Positions 37,343-45,226 of a stretch of 64,000 nucleotides of DNA are shown one piece after another. The notes under the pieces are model-generated. The model did not search any database. It worked only from the letters and a program-made list of their open reading frames with translations, and had not been told where the DNA came from. Each line of letters opens with the position of its first letter. The first letter of the stretch is position 1. Position numbers and translations under genes: made by a program. This DNA is from Streptomyces sp. WMMB303 (lineage in GTDB: Bacteria > Actinomycetota > Actinomycetes > Streptomycetales > Streptomycetaceae): positions 1,264,001 through 1,328,000 of the forward strand of contig NZ_JARKIN010000001.1 in NCBI RefSeq assembly GCF_029351045.1. Reading direction: 5' to 3'.

Positions 37343-38866
37343 TCAGCTCTGGCCGCCGGCCAGCTTCTCGCGGAGCGCGGCAAGCGCCTCGTCAGAGGCC
37401 AGCGCGCCCGAGTCCTCGTCCGAACCCTCGGACGAGTAGGAGCCGCCGCCCTGGCCGCCGCCGGTCCCGCCGCCCTGCGGGGTACCGGCGCCGCCGCCGG
37501 TCGCACCCTCGGCCGCGGCCTGCTCGTCGGCCTCGCGGGACTTGATGACCTGCGCCTGGTGCTGCTCGAAGCGGGTCTGGGCCTGGGCGTACTGGCCCTC
37601 CCACTCCTCGCGCTGCTTCTCGTAGCCCGGCAGCCAGTCGTTGGCCTCCGGGTCGAAGCCCTCGGGGTAGATGTAGTTGCCCTGGTCGTCGTAGGACGCG
37701 GCCATGCCGTAGAGCGTCGGGTCGAACTCGACCGCGGTCGGGTCCGCACCGAAGGACTCGTTGGCCTGCTTCAGCGAGAGGCTGATGCGGCGGCGCTCCA
37801 GGTCGATGTCGATGACCTTGACGAAGATCTCGTCGTTGACCTGGACGACCTGCTCCGGGATCTCCACGTGGCGCTCGGCCAGCTCGGAGATGTGGACCAG
37901 GCCCTCGATGCCCTCGTCGACGCGGACGAACGCACCGAACGGCACCAGCTTGGTGACCTTGCCGGGGACGACCTGGCCGATCTGGTGGGTGCGGGCGAAC
38001 TGCTGCCAGGGGTCTTCCTGGGTGGCCTTGAGCGACAGGGACACGCGCTCGCGGTCCATGTCGACGTCCAGCACCTCGACGGTGACCTCCTGGCCGACCT
38101 CGACGACCTCGGAGGGGTGGTCGATGTGCTTCCAGGACAGCTCCGAGACGTGCACCAGGCCGTCGACGCCGCCCAGGTCCACGAAGGCACCGAAGTTGAC
38201 GATGGAGGAGACGACGCCGGAGCGCACCTGACCCTTCTGGAGGGTGGTGAGGAAGGTCTGGCGGACCTCGCTCTGGGTCTGCTCCAGCCAGGCGCGGCGG
38301 GAGAGAACCACGTTGTTGCGGTTCTTGTCCAGCTCGATGATCTTGGCTTCGAGCTCCTTGCCGACGTACGGCTGGAGGTCGCGCACCCGGCGCATCTCGA
38401 CCAGCGAGGCCGGGAGGAAGCCGCGGAGGCCGATGTCGAGGATGAGACCACCCTTGACGACCTCGATGACGGTACCGGTGACGATGCCGTCCTCTTCCTT
38501 GATCTTCTCGATGGTGCCCCAGGCCCGCTCATACTGGGCGCGCTTCTTCGAGAGGATCAGGCGTCCCTCCTTGTCCTCCTTCTGGAGGACAAGGGCCTCG
38601 ATCTCGTCACCGACGGCGACGACCTCGTTCGGGTCGACGTCGTGCTTGATCGACAGCTCTCGGGAAGGGATGACACCTTCGGTCTTGTAACCGATGTCGA
38701 GCAGGACCTCGTCCCGGTCGACCTTCACGATGACGCCGTCGACGATGTCGCCGTCGTTGAAGTACTTGATCGTCTCGTCGATCGCGGCGAGGAAGGCTTC
38801 CTCGGAACCGATGTCGTTGACCGCAACCTGCGGAGTGGTGGCGGAAGTCTCGGTGCTGCTCGTCAT
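37343..38866 (-). CDS. rpsA: 30S ribosomal protein S1
   Basis: Binds mRNA on the small ribosomal subunit and helps start translation. It is 507 aa with four S1 OB-fold domains between about residues 40 and 380 (for example GTVIEVVKGGLILDIG, VVSSIVNFGAFVDLGGVDG and VTKLVPFGAFVRVDEG). The acidic/Gly-rich C-terminal extension after residue 440 is typical of Streptomyces S1. The ATG at 38866 has no good Shine-Dalgarno (GGAGA is 14 bases away), and the transcript has a leader of about 175 nt, so translational autoregulation is plausible. Confidence 0.96.
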   Translation of the reverse strand: MTSSTETSATTPQVAVNDIGSEEAFLAAIDETIKYFNDGDIVDGVIVKVDRDEVLLDIGYKTEGVIPSRELSIKHDVDPNEVVAVGDEIEALVLQKEDKEGRLILSKKRAQYERAWGTIEKIKEEDGIVTGTVIEVVKGGLILDIGLRGFLPASLVEMRRVRDLQPYVGKELEAKIIELDKNRNNVVLSRRAWLEQTQSEVRQTFLTTLQKGQVRSGVVSSIVNFGAFVDLGGVDGLVHVSELSWKHIDHPSEVVEVGQEVTVEVLDVDMDRERVSLSLKATQEDPWQQFARTHQIGQVVPGKVTKLVPFGAFVRVDEGIEGLVHISELAERHVEIPEQVVQVNDEIFVKVIDIDLERRRISLSLKQANESFGADPTAVEFDPTLYGMAASYDDQGNYIYPEGFDPEANDWLPGYEKQREEWEGQYAQAQTRFEQHQAQVIKSREADEQAAAEGATGGGAGTPQGGGTGGGQGGGSYSSEGSDEDSGALASDEALAALREKLAGGQS

Positions 38867-39048
38867 GTGGAAAAGGGTCTCCGGTACGGACATGAAGTCG
38901 TAGGTACTGCTACGCCGAGGACCCTTCGAACGCACCACACATGCAAGTCAGCCGGACAGCCTGGAAAACCCGGAACCCGAGGGGACATACAGTCGATGCG
39001 AGCGCGGCCTGCTCCGTCCGAGGCACGCAGGCCCGCAGCGCAACTTGT

Positions 39049-39077
39049 AGCATACGGGGGCCGCTGGGCATGGTCAA
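39049..39077 (-). promoter_or_regulatory. rpsA promoter (housekeeping sigma type)
   Basis: On the minus strand TTGACC, exactly 17 bases, then TATGCT: a near-consensus HrdB -35/-10 pair. It implies a start near 39042 and a 5' leader of about 175 nt before rpsA. The rest of the 394-base gap (38867-39260) holds no supportable gene. Confidence 0.72.
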
Positions 39078-39260
39078 TGCGCGAAAGAGCACACCTGGGA
39101 TGCAACACCCCATACCCGGCAGAACTCGCCGCTCCGCACGGCCGGATGGCGGCACGACCGGGGGCGGCAGCCAAGCCGCCGAGAGCCGGACCGGAGCTCC
39201 GGGAGCACCCCACGGCGCACTGCGGGACACCGACACACCGAGATTACGGGGAGCGCCGCA

Positions 39261-40223
39261 ATGGAACAAAAGCACGAGGCCGGTGAGGGTGTCCACCCCC
39301 TGACCCACGGTGATCGCGCGGGTGGGCCCGGCGGCGCGCCCGGCCCGCGGGACGGCACCGGGCACGCCGGGCACGCCGGGCACGCCGGGCACGCCGGGCA
39401 CGCCGAAGATATTGAGGACGCCGAGGCCGTGCGGCGGCCGGCCGGGGGCCGGGAGACCAGCCGGGCCAATCGCGGCTGGTGGGACCGGAACGCGGACGAG
39501 TACCAGAACGACCACGGTGACTTCCTCGGGGACGCGCGCTTCGTCTGGGGGCCCGAGGGCCTGGACGAGGCCGAAGCGGAGCTGCTCGGTCCCGCGGAGC
39601 AGCTCCGGGGGCTGGACGTGCTGGAGGTGGGTGCGGGTGCCGCGCAGTGCTCCCGCTGGCTGGCCGCGCAGGGCGCCCGGCCCGTCGCACTCGACCTCTC
39701 CCACCGGCAGCTCCAGCACGCGCTGCGGATCGGCGGCGGGGATCCGGGCCGGCCGGGGTTCCCGCTGGTCGAGGCGGACGCCAGGGCGCTGCCTTTCGCG
39801 GACGGGTCCTTCGACCTGGCCTGCTCCGCTTTCGGCGCGATCCCGTTCGTGGCCGACCCCGAGCGGGTGTTCGCCGAGGTGGCCCGGGTGCTGCGCCCCC
39901 AGGGCCGCTGGGTCTTCTCCCTGACCCACCCGCTGCGCTGGTCCCTGGCCGACGAACCGGGGCCCGAAGGGCTGACCGTCCTCGCCTCCTACTTCGACCG
40001 CACGCCGTATGTGGAGGAGGACGGCGCGGGGCGGACGGTGTACGCGGAGCACCACCGGACTCTGGGGGACCGGGTGCGGGAGCTGGTCGGCGCCGGGTTC
40101 CGGCTGGAGGATCTGGTCGAACCGGAGTGGCCGGAGTGGAACCAGCAGGTGTGGGGCGGCTGGTCGCCGCTGCGCGGGCGGCTGGTCCCGGGCACGGCCG
40201 TCTTCGTGTGCACGCTCGCCTGA
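39261..40223 (+). CDS. Class I SAM-dependent methyltransferase
   Basis: A 320-residue methyltransferase with motif I LDVLEVGAGAAQCSRWL near residue 120, the acidic residue of motif II in ALDLSHRQL, EADARALPF and the post-motif FAEVARVLRPQGRWVFSL. The class resembles UbiE/ArsM-type small-molecule enzymes; the substrate is unknown. The first 60 residues are a Gly/His/Ala-rich low-complexity leader with five GHA repeats and are probably disordered. ATG with GGGGAG seven bases upstream. Divergent from rpsA. Confidence 0.88.
   Translation: MEQKHEAGEGVHPLTHGDRAGGPGGAPGPRDGTGHAGHAGHAGHAGHAEDIEDAEAVRRPAGGRETSRANRGWWDRNADEYQNDHGDFLGDARFVWGPEGLDEAEAELLGPAEQLRGLDVLEVGAGAAQCSRWLAAQGARPVALDLSHRQLQHALRIGGGDPGRPGFPLVEADARALPFADGSFDLACSAFGAIPFVADPERVFAEVARVLRPQGRWVFSLTHPLRWSLADEPGPEGLTVLASYFDRTPYVEEDGAGRTVYAEHHRTLGDRVRELVGAGFRLEDLVEPEWPEWNQQVWGGWSPLRGRLVPGTAVFVCTLA
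39359..39403 (+). repeat. Five tandem 9-bp repeats inside the methyltransferase gene
   Basis: GGGCACGCC is repeated five times in frame and encodes Gly-His-Ala five times near residue 35. Such a tract is prone to slipped-strand length change in whole codons, so it could vary between strains without breaking the gene. Confidence 0.85.
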
Positions 40224-40413
40224 CCGTCGCGGCGACGTCGGCGGCGGCTGTGCGGGCCCTCGGCGTCTCGGGGACTCGCGCGGCGCCCGGACACACGCCG
40301 GCCGGTGGCGCCGCCCGGTGCACTGCGGCCCGCATCCCGCGTCCCTCCGGCGCCCCGGTCTGCCCCGCGCCCCGGGCGGTACGCCGGGCGTGCCGGCCGG
40401 GCACAATCGGCTG

Positions 40414-42948
40414 GTGCGCCATGACGACCAGTTGCAGCAGCTCCCCATAGCCGAGGCGGTCCCCCGGGTGCGCGAGGCGCTCGCCGGGTGCGGGGCGGCC
40501 GTCGTGCACGCTCCACCGGGCACCGGCAAGACGACGCTGCTGCCGCTCGCCCTGGCCGGGCTCCTGCCGGACGGCGCACCGGCGCGCACCGTCCTGGTGG
40601 CCGAGCCGCGCCGGATGGCGGCCCGGTCGGCGGCGCGCCGGATGGCCTGGCTGCTGGGGGAGCAGCCAGGCGGGCGCGTGGGCTTCACGGTGCGGGGCGA
40701 GCGCCGGGCCGGGCCCGGCACCCGGGTGGAGGTGGTCACCACGGGGGTGCTGCTCCAGCGCCTGCAGCGCGATCAGGAGCTGCCCGGTGTCGACACCGTC
40801 CTGATGGACGAGTGCCACGAGCGCCATCTGGACGCCGACACGGCCCTGGCCTTCCTGCTGGACGTGCGCGAGACGCTCCGCCCCGACCTGCACCTGATCG
40901 CCGCGTCCGCCACCCAGGACAGCGCAGCGTGGGCGCGACTGCTGTCCGCGCGGGTCGTGCACGGCCGGGGCACGAGCCATCCGGTGGAGGTGCGGTACGC
41001 GCCGCCGCCGGCCGGCCTGCGTCCGCCGCACGGCATGCGCGTCGATCCGGGACTGCTGCGCCATGTGGCGGCGACCGTCCGGCAGGCGCTGGCAGCCGAG
41101 CCGGAGGGCGACGTGCTCTGCTTCCTGCCCGGTGTCGGCGAGATCGCCCGGGTGACGGACCTGCTGTCGGGGCTGGCGGCGCGGGTGCTCCCGCTGCACG
41201 GCCGGGCACCGGCGCGGCTGCAGGACGAGGTGCTGGGCGGCGGTACCCGCGGGGACCGCCGGGTGATCCTCTCCACGGCGGTGGCCGAGTCGAGTCTGAC
41301 GGTGCCCGGGGTGCGGGTGGTGGTGGACGCGGGGCTGGCCCGGGAGCCCCGTACGGACCACGCGCGGGGACTCGGCTCCCTGACCACGGTGCGGGTCTCC
41401 CGCGCGGCGGCCGAGCAGCGCCGGGGCCGGGCGGGCCGGGAGGCGCCGGGCGTGGCCTACGCGTGCTGGGCGGAGGCCGAGGAGGCGGGGCGGCCGCGTG
41501 ACCCGTCCCCCGGGATCGCGGTGGCCGATCTGACGGCCTTCGCCCTGCAGGCCGCCTGCTGGGGCGACCCGCAGGCCGCGCGGCTGGCACTGCTGGACGC
41601 GCCGCCGGAGGGCGCCATGGCGGCGGCTCGGCGGACGCTGCGGACGGTCGGCGCGCTGGACGAGCGGGGCCGGGTGACCCGGCGAGGGCAGCGGATGGCC
41701 GGCCTGGGAGTGCACCCGCGGCTGGCCCGCGCGCTGCTGGACGGCGCCGCGGCCGTGGGCAGCGAGGCGGCCTGCGAGACGGTGGCGCTGCTGAGCGAGG
41801 AGCCCCCGCGGGCGTACGGGGACGACGCGGCCGAGGCCGTCCGGCGGGCCCGCGCGGCGCCGCGGGAGGACCCGTACGGAATGCGCTGGGCAGCCGAGGT
41901 GCGGCGGCTGCGGTCACTGCTGGGCGCGCGTACGGCGCCACCGGAGGGACTCGCGCACGAGCAGGCCGTGGGCACGGTGGTGGCCCTCGCACAGCCGGAG
42001 CGGGTGGCATTGGCACAGCGCGGCGGCGCGTATCTGATGGCCGGCGGCACCCGCGCCGAACTGGCCGCGGACAGCGCGCTGCGCGGAGCCCGGTGGCTGG
42101 CCGTCGCCGTCGCGGACCGGCCGGTGGGCGCCGCCTCGGCCCGAGTGCGGCTGGCGGCCGCGATCGACGAGGCGACGGCACGGGCCGCGGCGGGCGCGCT
42201 GTACGGAGTACGCGAAGAGGTGCGCTGGGATCCCGAGCAGGGCCCGCAGGACTCGCCCGGTGAGGTGGTGGCCCGTCAGGTGGAGTCGCTGGGAGCGGTG
42301 CGGCTGTCGGTGCGCCCGTTGCCGGACCCGCCGGACGCGGCGCTGCGGGAGGCCGTACTGGAGGGGCTGCGGCAGCACGGCACGGATCTGCTGCGCTGGT
42401 CACCGAGGGCTGTGGCGCTGCGCCGCAGGCTGGCGTTCCTGCACCGGACGCTGGGCGCGCCCTGGCCGGACGTTTCCGAGGAGGCACTGCTGGAGCAGGC
42501 GGAGGAGTGGCTGGGAGAGGTGCGCTCACGCGCCGACCTGGCCCGTCTCGAGGCGGGCGAGGTGCTGGCCGGGCTGCTGCCGTGGGCCTCGGGTGCGGCG
42601 GCACGGCTGGAGGAGCTGGCGCCGGAGCGCGTCGAGGTGCCGTCGGGGTCGCGGATCCGGGTCGACTACACGCCGGAGCAGCCGGTGCTGGCCGTGAAGC
42701 TCCAGGAGATGTTCGGGGCGCTGGAGACTCCGCGGGTGGCGGACGGGCGGGTGCCGCTGCTGCTCCACCTGCTCTCCCCCGCCGGGCGTCCCACGGCCGT
42801 CACCGCCGATCTCGCGTCCTTCTGGGCGGAGGGCTACCGGGGTGTGCGGGCCCAGTTGCGCGGCCGCTATCCCAAGCACCCCTGGCCGGAGGACCCCGCC
42901 GCGGCCGAACCCACCGGCCGTACGAAGGCACGCGGGCGGGCGGAGTGA
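40414..42948 (+). CDS. hrpB: ATP-dependent helicase HrpB
   Basis: A DEAH-type RNA/DNA helicase of 844 aa, the usual HrpB length. Walker A HAPPGTGKTT is near residue 31, motif II is DECH near 131-134, SATQDS is motif III, STAVAESSLTVPGV and EQRRGRAGRE are motifs V-VI, and the C-terminal HrpB domain ends with FWAEGYRGVRAQLRGRYPKHPWPEDP. The cellular role is poorly known. GTG at 40414 is chosen to match the family N-terminus; the open frame upstream overlaps the methyltransferase. Convergent with the transglycosylase gene. Confidence 0.94.
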   Translation: MRHDDQLQQLPIAEAVPRVREALAGCGAAVVHAPPGTGKTTLLPLALAGLLPDGAPARTVLVAEPRRMAARSAARRMAWLLGEQPGGRVGFTVRGERRAGPGTRVEVVTTGVLLQRLQRDQELPGVDTVLMDECHERHLDADTALAFLLDVRETLRPDLHLIAASATQDSAAWARLLSARVVHGRGTSHPVEVRYAPPPAGLRPPHGMRVDPGLLRHVAATVRQALAAEPEGDVLCFLPGVGEIARVTDLLSGLAARVLPLHGRAPARLQDEVLGGGTRGDRRVILSTAVAESSLTVPGVRVVVDAGLAREPRTDHARGLGSLTTVRVSRAAAEQRRGRAGREAPGVAYACWAEAEEAGRPRDPSPGIAVADLTAFALQAACWGDPQAARLALLDAPPEGAMAAARRTLRTVGALDERGRVTRRGQRMAGLGVHPRLARALLDGAAAVGSEAACETVALLSEEPPRAYGDDAAEAVRRARAAPREDPYGMRWAAEVRRLRSLLGARTAPPEGLAHEQAVGTVVALAQPERVALAQRGGAYLMAGGTRAELAADSALRGARWLAVAVADRPVGAASARVRLAAAIDEATARAAAGALYGVREEVRWDPEQGPQDSPGEVVARQVESLGAVRLSVRPLPDPPDAALREAVLEGLRQHGTDLLRWSPRAVALRRRLAFLHRTLGAPWPDVSEEALLEQAEEWLGEVRSRADLARLEAGEVLAGLLPWASGAAARLEELAPERVEVPSGSRIRVDYTPEQPVLAVKLQEMFGALETPRVADGRVPLLLHLLSPAGRPTAVTADLASFWAEGYRGVRAQLRGRYPKHPWPEDPAAAEPTGRTKARGRAE

Positions 42949-43160
42949 GCTGGTCGGGCGGGCGGCGGCCGGGCGGGATCCCGGCCGCGGGGGAAGGCGT
43001 AGCAGGGGATGAGCAGCGAGAGCGCGGCGAAGCGCCTCGCGGGACCGGCAGGACCAGGCGCGCGCTCTCCTGCGCGTGCGGCCTCCTGCCGAAGCTGCCA
43101 GGGGCGCGCGGGAACAGTGGTGCGCAGCGGCTTCTTCGGCGCGGCCCGGCACACCGGACC

Positions 43161-43185
43161 GCCCCCGGTGCTCGGCACCGGGGGC
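43161..43185. terminator. Hairpin between hrpB and the transglycosylase gene
   Basis: A perfect 11-bp stem (GCCCCCGGTGC and complement) with a TCG loop sits just before the stop codon of the minus-strand transglycosylase gene. It can serve both convergent genes. Confidence 0.65.
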
Positions 43186-43203
43186 GGCGGGAGGCCGTCG
43201 CGC

Positions 43204-44937
43204 TCAGCCCTTGACGGTGACCTTCACCTGCACGGTGGCGCCGCCCTCGGCCGTCAGCGTCAGCGTGTAGGTGCCGGGCCGGTCGCCGGCGAACAGCTCG
43301 GGCAGCGCGACGACGCCCTCGGCGTCCGTCTTCAGATCCGCGAGACGGCGGACCGGCGCGCCCTGCTCGTCCTTCCCGAAGTACGGGCCGGCGTCCTCGG
43401 CGTCGTCGCCGAACGCGGCCGTCAACGAGGTGTTCGCGACGGCCTTGCCCTTGCGGGTGGCCTTGACCTCCACGGCCTGGGCGAACTTTCCGCCCCTGTC
43501 GGCCTCCAGCGCGACCTCACTCGTCCGCGCCAGGGTGTCGGCCTGCGGAGCCGTGACCGAGGCCGCGAAGTCGACACTGCCCAGCTTCTTGCCGGGAACC
43601 GTCGCGCGCACGGTGAAGGAGCCGGTCCGGTCGCCCGCGCCGAGCGCGGGCGCTGTCGCGTTGCCCTGCGCGTCGGTGGTGACCGTCGCACTCCTGGCAC
43701 CGCGCTCGAAGGCCGCTTCGGTCTCGCCGCGGACCTCGAACCGGACCCGGACGCCCTTGACACCCTTGCCCTTGGCGGTCTCCACCTTGACGACGGGGTG
43801 CCCGGCGAAGTCCTCACCGGCGACCGCGGTGAACTTCCCGGCGCCGACCCGCTCGATGGCGTGCGGGCCGGTCGGCTCGGGACTGGGCTTGCCGCCGCCG
43901 TCGTCCCCCTCGCCGGGCTTGCCGTCGCCGTCGTGCCCGTTGCCGGGCCTGCCGTCGCCACCGGGCTTCTCGGGCTCGCCGGGCTTGTTCGGTTCGCCGG
44001 GCTTGTCGTCCGCCGGGTCCGCGCCGCCGCGTCCCCCGCCCGGGCTCGAACCGCCACCGGACTCGCCGAGTCCGGGCGTGGTGGGCAGCACCGGAACGTC
44101 GCGGTCCGGCACCGGGTGGGTGCCCTTGCGGTAGTACTCGAACCAGGCCAGGACCGTCCGCAGATAGTCGCTCGAGTTGTTGTAGCTGAGGACGGCCCGG
44201 TCCAGTCCGGCACTGGAGGACAGATCGCGCCCGTCCGCGCACAGGTAGGCACCCGCGGCGAGCGCGGCGTCGTGGATGTTGTTGGGATCCTTGCGGCCGT
44301 CGCCGTTGCCGTCCGCCCCCCAGCGGTCCCAGGTGGAGGGGATGAACTGCAGCGGACCGACCGCGCGGTCGTAGGTCGTGTCGCTGTCCCAGCGGCCGCC
44401 GTCGGTGTCCTTGATGTGGGCGAAGCCCTTGCCGTTGAGCACCGGGCCCAGGATCGGGCGCAGTGTCGTGCCGTCCTTGTCGACGGCGCCCCCGCGGGCG
44501 TGACCGGACTCGACCTTGCCGATACCCGCGAGGAGTTCCCAGCGCAGTCCGCAGCCCGGCGTCCGGGAGGCGAGCGACCGGGCGGCCTTCTTGTAGGCGG
44601 CCAGCACCGAGGCCGGGATACCGGAGGTGTCCTCGGAGCCGCCGGGTTCGGACGCACCGGGCGGGTGCGGGGACTCCAGCGGCGGCAGTTCCGTGGCGTA
44701 CTCGTCGTCGCCCGGTGTGCGGTCGCCCGTGGAGCCCGGCCGGCCGGCACCGCCGTCCCCGGCGAGTTCCACACCAGGCGCCTGCGAGGCGGTCAGCGCC
44801 GCCATGACGACGGCCGCGACGGCCGTGCCGCCCAGCCCCCTGCGGTATCTGGCACTGCGCAGCCCGCCGCGGCGCCGGTGTCCCGCCGCTGTGGTGGCCG
44901 CCCGCCGTGCGGCGTGCCGGCCCCGGATTCGCGCCAT
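43204..44937 (-). CDS. Lytic transglycosylase with Ig-like wall-associated domains
   Basis: A 577-residue exported muramidase. A basic N-terminus and one transmembrane/signal segment (LGGTAVAAVVMAALTASQA, about 35-53) precede an SLT domain at about 105-275, with catalytic Glu143 in GIGKVESGHARGG and the GPLQFIPSTWDRWG substrate motif. A Pro/Gly/Asp/Lys-rich linker (KPGEPNKPGEPEKPG, about 290-350) follows, then two bacterial Ig-like repeats to the end. It cleaves peptidoglycan glycan strands outside the membrane. A promoter-like CTGACT-N17-TAAGGT lies 40-70 bases upstream. Confidence 0.88.
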   Translation of the reverse strand: MARIRGRHAARRAATTAAGHRRRGGLRSARYRRGLGGTAVAAVVMAALTASQAPGVELAGDGGAGRPGSTGDRTPGDDEYATELPPLESPHPPGASEPGGSEDTSGIPASVLAAYKKAARSLASRTPGCGLRWELLAGIGKVESGHARGGAVDKDGTTLRPILGPVLNGKGFAHIKDTDGGRWDSDTTYDRAVGPLQFIPSTWDRWGADGNGDGRKDPNNIHDAALAAGAYLCADGRDLSSSAGLDRAVLSYNNSSDYLRTVLAWFEYYRKGTHPVPDRDVPVLPTTPGLGESGGGSSPGGGRGGADPADDKPGEPNKPGEPEKPGGDGRPGNGHDGDGKPGEGDDGGGKPSPEPTGPHAIERVGAGKFTAVAGEDFAGHPVVKVETAKGKGVKGVRVRFEVRGETEAAFERGARSATVTTDAQGNATAPALGAGDRTGSFTVRATVPGKKLGSVDFAASVTAPQADTLARTSEVALEADRGGKFAQAVEVKATRKGKAVANTSLTAAFGDDAEDAGPYFGKDEQGAPVRRLADLKTDAEGVVALPELFAGDRPGTYTLTLTAEGGATVQVKVTVKG

Positions 44938-44978
44938 AGGTCAGTCCCGTCCTCTCCCCATCGGACGCAGTCACCGCG

Positions 44979-45007
44979 ACCTTACGGCAGAGCCTGCCCC
45001 AAGTCAG
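44979..45007 (-). promoter_or_regulatory. Candidate promoter of the transglycosylase gene
   Basis: On the minus strand CTGACT, 17 bases, TAAGGT. It resembles a housekeeping promoter with a good -10 (TANGGT type) and a weaker -35. The rest of the 290-base gap to polA shows nothing else. Confidence 0.45.
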
Positions 45008-45226
45008 CGGCCGTGCGGGGCTTCTGGCGCTTATGCCCCGCTTCGGAAGCCGGTTTTCCCGATGTTCGCCCCGCTGTTCCCCCATGTCCTCCACAGGCGC
45101 CGGTACACGGACGGCCGCCGATGGCCGGGACTCCGGGGCGCCGGACGGCGAAGCCGCGTGACGAACGGCCACGCGCCACTCGCCCGCGCCCGGGTTCTCG
45201 CCCAGCCGCCCGGATTCCGGCACGAC

